Of a stretch of DNA of 64,000 nt, positions 36,315 to 46,219 are shown one piece after another. A program made the translations under genes and the position numbers. Numbering within the stretch: position 1 is the first letter of the stretch; each line of letters opens with the position of its first letter. Origin of the DNA: Rhizobium sp. CB3090 (GTDB lineage Bacteria; Pseudomonadota; Alphaproteobacteria; Rhizobiales; Rhizobiaceae); NCBI RefSeq assembly GCF_029714285.1, contig NZ_CP121663.1, forward strand, positions 186,001 through 250,000, given 5' to 3'. The notes under the pieces were generated by a model that saw only the letters and a program-made list of their open reading frames with translations, did no database searches and was not told where the DNA came from.

Positions 36315-37246
36315 CTGAGAAAATCGTAATCACTGGTGCTGCAGGTCTTGTCGGCCAAAATCTGATCGCTAGACTGAAAGCGAACTCCGATCTGAGGATT
36401 GTCGGTATCGACAAACAGCCCGCCAATACGGCGCTTCTGCGTCGGATTCATCCTGAAATCGAGGTAATAGAGGCGGATCTTGCTCAGTCCGGCCCATGGA
36501 CTGACGCCCTTGCAAATGCGGATGCACTTGTTCTCAATCAAGCGCAGATCGGCGGGTTAGTCGAGCAGGACTTTGTCGACAATAATGTAATTGCTACCAA
36601 GCGCATCGTGGCCGCGATGCGGGAGCATAAAACGCCGTATTTTGTCCAAATCTCCTCTTCAGTCGTTAACTCTAAGGCTGATGATTTTTACACGCGTTCA
36701 AAGACGGCGCAGGAAGAGTTTATCAACACGGTGGAGGACATTCCGCATATTGTGTTGCGTCCGACGCTCATGTTCGGCTGGTTCGACCGCAAGCATCTCG
36801 GTTGGCTGCGCCGCTTCATGGATCGTACGGCGATATTCCCAATTCCAGGAAACGGCAAATTCATCCGTCAGCCGCTTTATGTCGGTGATTTTGCTGCGAT
36901 TATCGCTTCCAGTCTGGCAAGCCGCAAGACGGGCACCTTTGATATTTCAGGCCGCGAGCAAATCTACTATGGAGATTTGATCAAACTAATCCACGATATT
37001 GTGAAGCCCAAAGCCAAGATCGTCCATATTCCCTACGGTCTGTTTTGGGCGCTGTTATTCATCTACGGAAAATTTAGCAAGATTCCGCCGTTCACGACGA
37101 GTCAGCTAGAGGCGCTTGTCATTCCCGAAACTTTTCCCGTAATCGACTGGGAAAACACCTTTGGAATTACCGCTACTCCCTTGCGGCAGGCAGTGAGCGA
37201 AACTTTCCTGGATCCCCGCTATGCGGGCATTGTTCTTGATTTCTGA
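36311..37246 (+). CDS. NAD-dependent epimerase/dehydratase family protein
   Basis: 311 residues. IVITGAAGLVGQNLIARLK is the Rossmann motif. The usual Tyr-x3-Lys active site appears as the altered YTRSK in SKADDFYTRSKTAQEEF. LRPTLMFGWFDRKHLGWLRRFM and GNGKFIRQPLYVGDFA are typical of NDUFA9-like atypical SDRs. The ATG at 36311 overlaps the upstream stop (ATGA), while a longer frame from 36167 overlaps the neighbour and is not used. Its substrate is unknown. Co-occurrence with the next two genes suggests a further modification of the lipid-linked sugar or an assembly role. Confidence 0.82.
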   Translation: MTEKIVITGAAGLVGQNLIARLKANSDLRIVGIDKQPANTALLRRIHPEIEVIEADLAQSGPWTDALANADALVLNQAQIGGLVEQDFVDNNVIATKRIVAAMREHKTPYFVQISSSVVNSKADDFYTRSKTAQEEFINTVEDIPHIVLRPTLMFGWFDRKHLGWLRRFMDRTAIFPIPGNGKFIRQPLYVGDFAAIIASSLASRKTGTFDISGREQIYYGDLIKLIHDIVKPKAKIVHIPYGLFWALLFIYGKFSKIPPFTTSQLEALVIPETFPVIDWENTFGITATPLRQAVSETFLDPRYAGIVLDF

Positions 37247-37254
37247 GGGACAAC

Positions 37255-38532
37255 ATGAGCCGGATTATCGTTATAGGTGCAGGCCCGATGGGCTTGGCGG
37301 CAGCCCACCGGGCCGCCAATTTGGGGCACGAGGTCGATCTCGTCGAAGCGGATTCTGTTCCGGGTGGGATGGCCGCGCATTTTGACTTTGACGGTCTCTC
37401 TATCGAGCGCTTTTACCATTTCGTATGTAAATCGGATGCGCCCACTTTCGCATTGATGAAGGAGCTAGGTATCCAAGATAAGATGCGCTGGGCACAGACC
37501 TCAATGGGTTACTATATGAACGGAAAGGTACATCCTTGGGGCGATCCTATCGCGCTGCTAACCTTCCCGCATCTGAGCCTTGCTGCAAAAATTCGGACAG
37601 GCTTGCAGATGTTTCTCACGACGAAGCGCAAGGACTTTGCTTCGATCGAGGCCTTAACTGCGCGCCAATGGCTTGAGGGCGGCTCAGGCAGGGAAGTCTA
37701 CGGCAAAATGTGGAAGCGGCTCATGGAGCTGAAATTCTACGAACTGTCGGACGATATCTCCGCATCGTGGATAGCGACGCGTGTGAAGCGTATTGGCAAT
37801 TCGCGCCGCTCGATTTTCCAGGAGGAACTTGGGTATATTGAGGGCGGCAGCCAGACACTCGTTGATGCCCTGGTCTCTGCATTTGTCGCCAAGGGCGGCA
37901 GGCTTCACCTTTCTTCTCCCGCCGAGAAGGTCAAGACTGAAAATGGCAGGGTCACTGGTGTGACAGCAGGGGGGCGTTTCTTTCCGGCGGATGCCGTGAT
38001 TTCGACTGTTCCGACGCCGTTAATTTCGAAGCTGGTACCCGATATGCCGGCGGATTGGTTGCAGAAATATGACGCTATTCGCAACATTGGCGTGGTCTGC
38101 TTACTGTTCAAGCTGAAGAAATCGGTGACGAAGAACTTCTGGATCAATATCGTTGATCCAAATATCGAGATACCTGGCTTGATCGAATTTTCTAATCTTC
38201 GGCCGATCGAAGACAGGGTCGTTTATGTCCCCTATTACATGCCGACGACGCAGCCCAAATGGCGGTGGACCGACAAGCAATTCATCGACGAGGCCTTCGG
38301 CTATATTAGACGGGTAAATCCGACTATCCAGCAGGATGATATGGTAGGTGCGACCGTTGGCAGGCTTCGCTATGCACAGCCCGTTTGCGAACCAAATTTT
38401 CGCGAAAGGTTGCCGCCGATCCAGACCGCGATTTCTGGACTTCAGATCGCTGATACCTGTTTTTACTATCCTGAGGACCGAGGCGTTGCTGAAAGTATTC
38501 GGTATGGCAGGATGATGGCGGAGGCGGTCTGA
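37255..38532 (+). CDS. FAD-dependent amine-oxidase-like oxidoreductase
   Basis: 425 residues. The N-terminus IIVIGAGPMGLAAAHRAANLGHEVDLVEAD is the FAD dinucleotide-binding motif, followed by PGGMAAHFDFDGLSIERFYHF. The C-terminal FAD motif is QIADTCFYYPEDRGVAESIR. It belongs to the protoporphyrinogen-oxidase/UDP-galactopyranose-mutase-like NAD(P)-binding group that often sits beside polysaccharide genes. The reaction is not predictable. It starts 8 bases after the previous gene and its stop overlaps the GtrA start by one base (TGATG), so it is part of the same operon. Confidence 0.85.
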   Translation: MSRIIVIGAGPMGLAAAHRAANLGHEVDLVEADSVPGGMAAHFDFDGLSIERFYHFVCKSDAPTFALMKELGIQDKMRWAQTSMGYYMNGKVHPWGDPIALLTFPHLSLAAKIRTGLQMFLTTKRKDFASIEALTARQWLEGGSGREVYGKMWKRLMELKFYELSDDISASWIATRVKRIGNSRRSIFQEELGYIEGGSQTLVDALVSAFVAKGGRLHLSSPAEKVKTENGRVTGVTAGGRFFPADAVISTVPTPLISKLVPDMPADWLQKYDAIRNIGVVCLLFKLKKSVTKNFWINIVDPNIEIPGLIEFSNLRPIEDRVVYVPYYMPTTQPKWRWTDKQFIDEAFGYIRRVNPTIQQDDMVGATVGRLRYAQPVCEPNFRERLPPIQTAISGLQIADTCFYYPEDRGVAESIRYGRMMAEAV

Positions 38533-38957
38533 TGGAGGTTGTGTCAAATAGGGAGCGTTTCGGCTCACCTTTTCTGCGTTTCATCCTTTCCGGCGGCATT
38601 GCTGCGGCAGTGAATATTCTGTCGCGCGTCGCTCTTTCGCAGCTCTTGTCCTATAGCGTCGCGATTGTCATCGCATACTTGATCGGCATGACGACGGCTT
38701 ACATGCTTATGAAGCGCTTCGTCTTCGAAGACTCAGGTAAGACGGTTACTCAGGAATATATTCGCTTCGGAATAGTCAATATTGTTGCACTGATTCAGGT
38801 TTGGCTTGTCAGTATCTTTCTCGTCCATTGGATATTCCCCGCTCTCGAATTTCAATGGCATGCCGAAACCGTGGCGCATGTCATAGGCGTGGTGAGCCCT
38901 GTCGTGACCAGCTACGCGGCACACAAGTACTTTACTTTCGCGTCCGTCGCCGAGTAA
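38532..38957 (+). CDS. GtrA-family membrane protein
   Basis: 141 residues with four membrane helices (starting FLRFILSGGIAAAVNILSRV, and ending with VVTSYAAHKYFTFASV), the GtrA pattern. GtrA proteins are linked to translocation of polyprenyl-phosphate sugars. In M. tuberculosis the GtrA protein Rv3789 is encoded next to DprE1 (Rv3790). This gene closes the operon and is the obvious candidate to present the lipid-linked arabinofuranose to the outer face, or to anchor the GT-C enzyme. Confidence 0.9.
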   Translation: MEVVSNRERFGSPFLRFILSGGIAAAVNILSRVALSQLLSYSVAIVIAYLIGMTTAYMLMKRFVFEDSGKTVTQEYIRFGIVNIVALIQVWLVSIFLVHWIFPALEFQWHAETVAHVIGVVSPVVTSYAAHKYFTFASVAE

Positions 38958-38971
38958 GAAATAGCCACTAA

Positions 38972-39087
38972 CTAGGAACTCTGGGCTACGAAACAATCTC
39001 TTTCTGACTCTGATAGCGTCCTCGACAACGCCTCTAATATTTTGGAATTCTCTTCCCAGTTAATCGCCGGGCGTATGTGCATGCTTC
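38972..39087 (-). pseudogene. 3' remnant of a GT4 glycosyltransferase gene
   Basis: Read on the minus strand, the sequence just inside the IS66 end encodes EACTYARR and, after a one-base loss, INWEENSKILEALSRTLSE, then TAG at 38972-38974. It aligns base for base with the 3' end of the glycosyltransferase gene at 19.4 kb (EARTNAQRFNWGKSSEKLAG). It is therefore the tail of a related glycosyltransferase whose body has been cut away at the IS66 terminus at 39088. It is convergent with the gtrA gene. Confidence 0.6.
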
Positions 39088-39257
39088 GTAAGCGCGATTT
39101 TCCCCGCACCTTTCTGCAATTGATTGAGCTTTGGCATGAGGTGTCCACCAAAATAGGTGGACACCAAGTGATGGAAGAAGGTCAAAAACTTGCCGTGCGG
39201 CTGGTCGGTCGGAATGGGAGACGCCGTTTCGATCAAAGTTCGAAAGACCGCCTTATT
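39088..39257 (+). mobile_element. IS66-family left end with truncated tnpA
   Basis: GTAAGCGCGATTTTCCCCGC at 39088 matches the inverse of the IS66 end at 19209. A perfect 10-base dyad GGTGTCCACC/GGTGGACACC with a six-base loop follows (39140-39165). An OrfA-like frame from about 39172 reads MEEGQKLAVRLVGRNGRRRF and breaks off near 39250. The remainder of the element is missing: another IS66 piece in opposite orientation takes over. Confidence 0.7.
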
Positions 39258-39650
39258 GCGTATCCATACGCCGGGGACCGCGGAACTGGGTCGCGCGCTC
39301 GGTCATTGCTGATGTATGCTGCGGATAAGATTCAGGCGGTGATGTGAGCAGAGGCTTTTTCGGCCTGGCGCCGCCTTTTCCACTCCCATGGGAGCAGTTC
39401 GTGCAAGCGAGAGACGGGCAGATCGGCGATGCGGGCGAAGACAACGGCAAGCCATGCCTTTGGGTCGACATCGTTGAGGCGGCAGGTGGTGATGACGGTC
39501 AGCATGACGGCGGCACGGTCGGCCCCACGCTGGGAACCGGCGAAGGTCCAGTTTTTCCTTCCTAACGCCACACCGCGCAACGCTCTTTCCGCTGCATTGT
39601 TCGTAAGACAGACCGTATCCGTCCGAGCGAGACCGCCTGTGAATATTGAG
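39258..39650 (-). mobile_element. IS66-family fragment: C-terminus of TnpC
   Basis: The minus strand from about 39620 to the stop at 39332-39334 encodes VCLTNNAAERALRGVALGRK, FAGSQRGADRAAVMLTVI and PVSRLHELLPWEWKRR, the C-terminal domain of an IS66 TnpC. The sequence to 39258 is its 3' end. The upstream part of the gene is replaced by another IS66 element at 39651. It differs from the 18.8-kb and 47.7-kb IS66 copies. Confidence 0.8.
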
Positions 39651-39782
39651 TAAAACAGTTCAGACCCTGTCCTTATTCCCATGCATAAGGACAGTTGGAT
39701 GGATGGAGGTTTTGGGAGGAGACAGCGGGTCTCGGGTGAGCCGTATCGAGGTGATCCACACCGGTCGGCGGCGTCGCTCTAG

Positions 39783-41211
39783 TACTACAGTTGCGTTTGA
39801 TTTGAAATCATGATTCATTTCCCGCATTTGACGGGAGGGAATCGAATGTCGGTAGCGGGTTGGTCCGGGTCCATGCTGGCGTGGCAGCGTGAGCTCGATG
39901 CCTTGAAGGTGCGGTTGGGTCCGGTGTTTGGTCGCCGCGAATTGCGCGTATCGTGTGGTGCCTTTCTGGATGGGTTATTGTCGGGAGCAGAGCGCAAGAC
40001 CGGCTGGTTGATGGCTGAACAGGCAGGACTGGATCGCCCTTATCGGATGCAGTCGCTGCTGGGGTGCAGCCATTGGGATGCTGACGCATTGCGCGATGCG
40101 GTGCGCGCTTATGCAATGGAGTCTCTAGGTGACGCGGACGGCGTTCTTGTGGTCGATGAGACCGGCTTCCTGAAGAAAGGCGTTCATTCGGTGGGTGTCG
40201 CGCGACAATATTCCGGCACGGCCGGCCGGATTGAGAACTGTCAGGTCGGTGTTTTCCTTGCCTATGCAAGCCGCTACGGTCAGACCCTGATCGATCGGCA
40301 GCTTTATCTGCCGAAGGGGTGGGCTGAAGATGAAGCGCGCCGTACTTCGGCTCACGTCCCCCAGTCCCAGACCTTCGCGACCAAACCGACCATCGCTGCC
40401 AAGCTCATAGCCGATGCGCTGGATGCCGGCGTGCCTTGTGCCTGGGTATTGGCCGATGCGCTCTATGGTTCGGATTCGAAGCTACGCCGGATGCTGGAAA
40501 GCCGTGGCCAGCCTTATGTTCTAGCAGTTCGCTCCAACCATTGCCTGCGCTTCGTGCGCGAGCAATGCTTCGAGCAAACTGATCCGGAGACGATGGCCGC
40601 GGAATTAGAGGCGGAGGCCTGGTCAAGTCATCCAGCAGGCGAAGGCGCCAAAGGCCTTCGGCTTTATGATTGGGCCCGTATTCCTCTCAGCTCTCGTCCT
40701 GATGCACAATGGGAGCGCTGGCTTCTGATCCGCCGCAGCCGACGCGAACCCGATGCGCGCGCCTATTATTTTGTCTTTGCGCCTGCCGGTACGGAACTGA
40801 GCGAGTTGGCTGGCGCTGCCGGGCTGCGTTGGACGGTAGAAGAATGCTTCCAGCGTGCGAAGGACGACCTCGGCCTGGATCATTGCGAGGCGCGATCCTG
40901 GCATGCCTGGAACCGGCACATGACGCTCGTCATGGCGGCCGCTGCATTCCTCGCCAAGCTCGGCGCCGACCTACGCCGTACCGCTGCTGGCAAACCGAAC
41001 GAAACGAGTCCAAACCCGCCAATCGCCGCCTGACCAACACCCTGGCGCTCCTGCCTAGCGTCGCAGAGATCCGCTATATGATCAAACGGCTCTTACTGCC
41101 GCCCCCAATCAGAGTTCGCCTGATCTTGGCATGGTCGCTCTGGCGACGCATGCATCAAGCGTCCGCAACCCTCGCTCACTACAGAGCCAGGAATCAAACG
41201 CAACTGTAGTA
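39783..41211 (+). mobile_element. Complete IS701-family element, copy 1
   Basis: 1,429 bases bounded by perfect 20-base inverted ends (TACTACAGTTGCGTTTGATT) and flanked by the four-base duplication CTAG (39779-39782 and 41212-41215). This fits the YTAR target preference of the family. The insertion splits an IS66 tnpA codon-precisely, and removing element plus one CTAG restores the frame. A second copy in the opposite orientation lies at 54586-56014. Confidence 0.95.
39846..41033 (+). CDS. IS701-family transposase, copy 1
   Basis: 395 residues from MSVAGWSGSMLAWQREL. The DDE_5 nuclease core has VVDETGFLKKGVHSVGVARQ, VLADALYGSDSKLRRML and the C-terminal WTVEECFQRAKDDLGLDH with the catalytic Glu. 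A longer in-frame start at 39810 lies in the terminal region and is less likely. The frame is intact and the copy differs from the 54.8-kb one by a single noticed residue (Cys instead of Arg in LLGCSHWD). About 180 non-coding bases follow before the right end. Confidence 0.93.
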   Translation: MSVAGWSGSMLAWQRELDALKVRLGPVFGRRELRVSCGAFLDGLLSGAERKTGWLMAEQAGLDRPYRMQSLLGCSHWDADALRDAVRAYAMESLGDADGVLVVDETGFLKKGVHSVGVARQYSGTAGRIENCQVGVFLAYASRYGQTLIDRQLYLPKGWAEDEARRTSAHVPQSQTFATKPTIAAKLIADALDAGVPCAWVLADALYGSDSKLRRMLESRGQPYVLAVRSNHCLRFVREQCFEQTDPETMAAELEAEAWSSHPAGEGAKGLRLYDWARIPLSSRPDAQWERWLLIRRSRREPDARAYYFVFAPAGTELSELAGAAGLRWTVEECFQRAKDDLGLDHCEARSWHAWNRHMTLVMAAAAFLAKLGADLRRTAAGKPNETSPNPPIAA

Positions 41212-42888
41212 CTAGTGAGGATGAGAAGCTGCGGATTGTCGCAGAAAGCTTTGCGGGGAGAGGCCAGGCGTCGGCCACGGCCCGTCAGTACGGCATCAGC
41301 CGCTCGCTGTTGAACCGTTGGCGCAAATCGGTTCGCCAGGGTTTGCACAGCCAGAAACAAACCGATGGTTTTGTGCCGGCGTTCGTCATGCCGGAAACTT
41401 TTGTGCCGGTGAAGCAGGTCACTCCACCTGCTGCGATGGAGCATCCGGTGGCGCCTCCTTCCGGCCGCATGGAGAATTGTTGCGGCGAACGGCCGTCGTG
41501 TGGTCGTGGACGGCAGCGTTGACGTTGAGGCGCTGCTGCGGATCATGCGGGGACTGGAGACGTTGCGGTGATCACGCTTCCTTCCGGTCAAATGTGCGGG
41601 TGTGGATTGCAACGGGCCATACGGACATGCGGTGTGGGTTTCCATCCCTTGCGTTGCGGGTGCAGGAGGTGCTGAAACTGAACCCTCTGGACGGCAATCT
41701 TTTTGTGTTCCGCGGACGCAGCGGATCGCTGCTAAAAGTGATCTGGAGTGACGGCCAGGGCAGCTGCCTTTTTACAAACGATCTGCGTTCATACTACGCC
41801 TCTTTCATCTTCAGTTGACAGTTTTGCCTGGCTGGCACTTTGTACGCGTGCGGCTGCCCGATCAACGAGCCGGTTCCATCGGCTGCATTGCTTCTGCGGC
41901 AGGTCTCCATCGGGGATTTCGTACAGGCAATGGTGTCCGTTGGAGGCATGGCTGGCGATGAGGCCATGCTTGGCCCATCTGGTGACGGTTTGTTCGTGGA
42001 CATTGAGACGCACTGCCGCTTCCTGTTTTGTCAGCATTCCGCGCTCGCGTAGGCGATCATGGCGTGGGCGCAGCTTGTATTGGTGCACGAGATAGGCAAC
42101 TCGCAAGGGCGTGAAGCGGGCGTCTTGGCGACCGCGGCGCCCGGCCTCGCCCAGGCGATATCCTTGCTGGTTGAGGAGTTCGGCGATTTCGGAATAGACG
42201 TGGTCGTCAAGGAGCCTGTCGACCAATTCGACGACGCCGGGTTGTGTCGTTATCTGCTGGGCGGAGGATTTGGGGCTCTTGGTGGTAAGCGTCTGGATTT
42301 TGCCACCCTTGAATCGAACGTGAACCTTGGTCGTTCCTTTCGCCGGTAGCTTGACGAGGGTGACGTCCTCGATGATGTGGGCAAGCAGTCGCTTGCGTTC
42401 GCGGTTCGGGGTATCCGGGTCCGCCCAAAGCTTTTTGAAGTCCGCCGTCATTGCGACCAACCGCTCATGGACAGCTTTATCGAGAATGAATTGATCGTGC
42501 TCGCGGGCGCGCTCGCGCTCTTCGCGGGCATTGGCCAGGATGCGGAGCTTGTCGTTCCATTCGCCTTCGAGCGTGTCGGCGACGAGGCGGTTATTGGAGT
42601 CTACGAGCATGAAACGGCGCTGGCGAGATCGGCTTCTGTTTGGGCGCGCTCGATCGCGCGGCAGCGCAGCCGATCCGCTTCTTCATGACGGGCTTCGATC
42701 TCCTTACGGACTTCGAGCACCAGTTCGACGGCGGCCGGCGTCATCTGTTCAGCAACCAGCATGCCAACGGCCTGGTCGACGGGAGGCCCTGCTATCGACT
42801 GTGACCTGATGTGGTGGACGGCCTCCGCTCCCGGCATCGCAATGTGCCAAAGTGTGGCTGTCGAAAGTCACATAAGGGAGAGCCGTCC

Positions 42889-43914
42889 ATGGAGAAGATT
42901 ACCATAATTGGTCTGGATATCGCCAAGCATGTATTTCAGGTTCACGGGATCAATGGTGCTGGCGCGATCGTGTGCCGCCGCAAGCTGCGCCGCGACGATG
43001 TCGTTGGATTCTTCAAAGCATTGCCGCCATGCCTGATCGGAATCGAGGCATGCGCGACTGGACACCACTGGGCTCGGGTTCTTATGGCGCTGGGTCACGA
43101 GGTTCGGCTGATGCCGGCATCTTACGTCAAGCCATACGTGAAGCGGCAGAAGAATGACGCCACGGATGCTGAGGCGATTTGCGAGGCGGTGACGCGGCCG
43201 ACGATGCGCTTTGTTCCAGTGAAGAGCGAGGAGCAACAGGGCGTGCTGATGCTGCATCGGGTCCGCGAGCTTTTGATCCGGCAGCGGACAATGCTGGTGA
43301 ACGCCTTTCGCGGCCACTTGGCGGAGTTCGGCATCGTAACGCGACAGGGCCTTGCCGGCGTCGGAATGCTGATGGCGTTGGTCGACGACGATGATCACGA
43401 TCTGATCCCGCCGCTTGCGCGGTCCGCGCTTCTTCCACTGATCGGGCAGTTGCGGGAGGTGCACGAGAAGGTCAGCGAGTTGGATCGCCAAATTCATGCT
43501 TGGCATCGCTCGAACGAACTGAGCCGCCGCCTTGAGGCGATCCCTGGAATTGGCCCGATCACTGCCAGCGCAATTGCCGCAACGGTGACCGACGCGTCGC
43601 TCTTCAAATCCGGCCGACAACTGGCGGCATGGATAGGCCTGGTGCCGCGGCAAAACTCATCGGGTGGCAAGGACCGCCTCGGAAGGATCAGCAAACAAGG
43701 CGACCCTTATCTCCGCCGGCTTCTCGTCGTCGGGGCGCACGCGGTCCTCCGCTTCAGCCGGAACGGCAAAACGGCGCCGACGCGTTGGGCTGCCGAGCTT
43801 CTGGCGAAGAAGCCGTACAACGTCGTCGCTGTTGCTTTGGCAAACAAGATGGCGCGGATCGTCTGGGCGTTGATGACGACGGGCAGGCGCTTTGAGGCGA
43901 CCGCCGCCGTTTGA
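42889..43914 (+). CDS. IS110-family transposase (copy 2)
   Basis: 341 residues, identical in every segment I compared to the copy at 17708-18733. It has the DEDD nuclease motifs (GLDIAKHVF, GIEACATGHHW, NDATDAEAI) and the C-terminal serine-containing GGKDRLGRISKQGD. The ATG follows GGGAGAGCC. The 243-base 3' non-coding end follows at 43915-44157, after which IS3 sequence resumes. Confidence 0.93.
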   Translation: MEKITIIGLDIAKHVFQVHGINGAGAIVCRRKLRRDDVVGFFKALPPCLIGIEACATGHHWARVLMALGHEVRLMPASYVKPYVKRQKNDATDAEAICEAVTRPTMRFVPVKSEEQQGVLMLHRVRELLIRQRTMLVNAFRGHLAEFGIVTRQGLAGVGMLMALVDDDDHDLIPPLARSALLPLIGQLREVHEKVSELDRQIHAWHRSNELSRRLEAIPGIGPITASAIAATVTDASLFKSGRQLAAWIGLVPRQNSSGGKDRLGRISKQGDPYLRRLLVVGAHAVLRFSRNGKTAPTRWAAELLAKKPYNVVAVALANKMARIVWALMTTGRRFEATAAV

Positions 43915-44170
43915 ATGCTCACAGAGGATGCAGAAACTGGTGAGGTGCTGATGGCGTGATGGCGAACGGTCGAGCCGGGATCGGACAAACCCGATCAGTG
44001 GGTGCCGCTTGAAAGCGCGTTGACCTGTCTGGGATCCGATCCGCGGACTACATCAGGGCCAGCGGCATGAACACGCCGCATTCAAAGGCCGAATACATGC
44101 CTGCACCCGACCAATCCGTCAGAAACACCAACTTGCCCCTTGCCACGCGTCCATACATGCCACTGAACTT

Positions 44171-45358
44171 TCATCCAACGGCGATTAGAGCCCCGGCGGT
44201 TTTCGATACGCCACTTGGCGCGGTGGGAGCAACCGGCGGAAACGCGTAGCCTTCATCTTGCGCAGCGTTGAAGCCGGTTGCGGCAATGGTTCCGGCATAG
44301 CTGGCCGGGGTCTGATATCCGAGCGATGAGTGCGGCCGGGAATGATTATAATCGTGCGCCCATTCGGCGATGGCGTTGCGGGCATGATCGAGACCGAAGA
44401 ACAGGCTTTCGTTCAGCAGCTCGTCGCGCATCCGTCCGTTGAAGGATTCAATATAGCCGTCTGCATGGGCTTTCCCGGTGCGATGTGGTGCCACTCGACC
44501 TTGTGCTCCTTTGACCAAGCGAGGATCGCGTTCGACGTGAATTCCGTGCCGTGGTCGGAGACAATCATGCCGGGTTTGCCTCGCCGCTCGAGGAGCGCCG
44601 TCAATTCGCGAGCAACACGACGGCCGGAGATCGAGGTGTCCGGGATCGCCGCCAGGCATTCGCGCGTCACGTCATCAACAATGTTGAGCACACGAAATCT
44701 TCTTCCGCAGGCGAACTGATCGTGCACGAAATCCAGCGACCAACGGGCATTGGCCTTGGCTTCGACGAGTATCGGCGCACGCGTTCCGACGGCACGCCGC
44801 CTGGCCTTCCTCTTGCGAACCGACAGGCCTTCCTCTCGGTATAGCCGGTAGACGCGGTTGACACCGGACGGCTCTCCCTCCCGCCTGAGCAGGACAAACA
44901 GTCGCCGGTAGCCGAAACGCCGCCGCTCGTTGGCGAGGTCGCGCAGTCTTGTCCGCAGTTCGGCCTCTGACGGACGGCGTGACCGATACCGCACCATCTT
45001 CCGGTCAGCCGATATGATCTGGCAGGCCCGCCGCTCCGAGAGGCCCATGACGGCCTTCAGATGCGCGACGGCTTCACGCTTGGCGGCGGGCCCTACCATT
45101 TTTTGCAAGAAGCTCGCGGAGTGCAGCAGCATCCAGCATCTGCTCGGCGAGCAACTTCTTCAGCTTGGCGTTCTCTTCTTCGAGAGCCTTCAGGCGCTTC
45201 GCCTCGGAAATCTCCATGCCGCCGTATTTGGCTTTCCAATTGTAAAATGTCGCGTCCGAAATCCCATGCTTGCGGCAGAGGTCGGCCACCTTCGCGCCAG
45301 CCTCCTGCTCCTTCAGCACCGCAATAATCTGCTCTTCAGTAAATCTCTGCTTCTTCAT
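44171..45358 (-). pseudogene. IS3-family transposase orfA/orfB, frameshifted (copy 2)
   Basis: Reverse copy of 16263-17451. The A-run at the orfA/orfB junction has six A instead of seven (around 45100-45106). This lengthens orfA to 94 codons and puts orfB in a frame that a -1 shift cannot reach. The internal orfB loss (MQNGYIE read as MQTAILN) is the same as in copy 1, showing the two copies descend from one already damaged element. Confidence 0.9.
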
Positions 45359-46219
45359 TCGTCCGTCCTTTGATGGGCCGGACTCTAATGCAATCTGGAG
45401 GAAATTACCCGTGGCAGGTCACCATCGACGGTGCGTCGAAATTGTCGCCGGCCATAACTATAGGCGCCGGCGTAGCGCGGATTGTTCAGGACACGCATCG
45501 CCGTCGATGCGGTCAGCGGCCGAAACACCGTCTGACTGTTGTGCAGGCGCGATGGGAACAGAAGGCCTTCCTTGCGAAAGACCTTGACGGTCTGGGAGGC
45601 GGATCCGACGCGAGAGAACGTCTCAAAGAAATGAACGATCGTCTCTCTGACTTGCAGGTCCGGATCAAGCATCACATTGCCGGACGGGTCATAGACCAGC
45701 CCGGTCGGCAGGGGACAACGGAACTCGCCGCGCCTCACCTTGTTGAGGATGCCGCCGCGCAATCTTGCCTTGATCACATGCAGTTCGGCCTCACTCATTG
45801 TTCCCTTCAGGCCCAACAAGAGGCGATCGTTGAAGCTTGCCGGATCGTAGACGCCATCTTCGTCGAGGATCAGAGTGTCGGCAAGAGCGCAAATCTCGAG
45901 CAGCCGCTGCCAATCGGCATTGTTGCGGGCCAGACGGGAGACCTCCAGGCCCATGACGATCCCGGCATGCCCTATGCCGACGTCGCTGACCAGCCGCTGA
46001 AACCCCTCGCGCCATGCCGCCGATGCGCCGGATTCGCCCTGATCATTGTCGATGACGACAATCTGCTCGTCGTGCCAACGAGAGCGACAGCGCGCCCCCG
46101 AAGCGCATACTGCCGCCGGGTACTCTCGGCGTTCTCGACGACCTGGCGCATTGAAGACTGGCGGATGTACAGATAGGCGCTACGTTCAAGGTGATGAGAC
46201 TGAACTTTGAGATGTGCAT

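Larger units (their letters stand above)
39651..41785 (+). mobile_element. IS66-family element, left end with broken tnpA and tnpB, split by IS701
   Basis: The left end GTAAAACAGTTCAGACC starts at 39651, followed by a dyad CTGTCCTTAT/ATAAGGACAG (39667-39694). tnpA starts at ATG 39703 (MEVLGGDSGSRVSRIEVIHT), is interrupted by IS701 after the CTAG at 39779-39782 and resumes at 41216 ([20 protein letters not shown]). One extra A near 41471 shifts its frame. tnpB starts at GTG 41568 overlapping the tnpA stop; a lost A near 41591 shifts it before NVRVWIATGHTDMRCGF. It stops at ~41785, where recombinase sequence begins. tnpC is absent, so the element is dead. Confidence 0.85.
42802..45421. repeat. 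2.6-kb inverted repeat, copy 2
   Basis: This is the reverse complement of 16200-18820, from TGACCTGATGTGG (42802) to GTGGCAGGTCA (45421). It carries the same IS110-in-IS3 arrangement and the same orfB frameshift. The two copies face each other across 24 kb that holds both polysaccharide operons, so recombination between them would invert that block. Confidence 0.9.

Noticed and set aside
39140..39165. Perfect GGTGTCCACC/GGTGGACACC dyad as a terminator for gtrA.
   Set aside because: It lies inside the IS66 left end, 180 bases beyond gtrA, before the IS66 tnpA frame; a regulatory dyad of the IS is more likely.
40709..41209. 166-codon frame overlapping the 3' end of IS701 (also 54588-55088).
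   Set aside because: Mostly a frame-shifted reading of the transposase; identical in both copies because the elements are identical.
42802..45421. Clean IS3 insertion with target duplication in the recombinase gene.
   Set aside because: The bases next to the two ends do not match and part of the recombinase coding sequence is missing.
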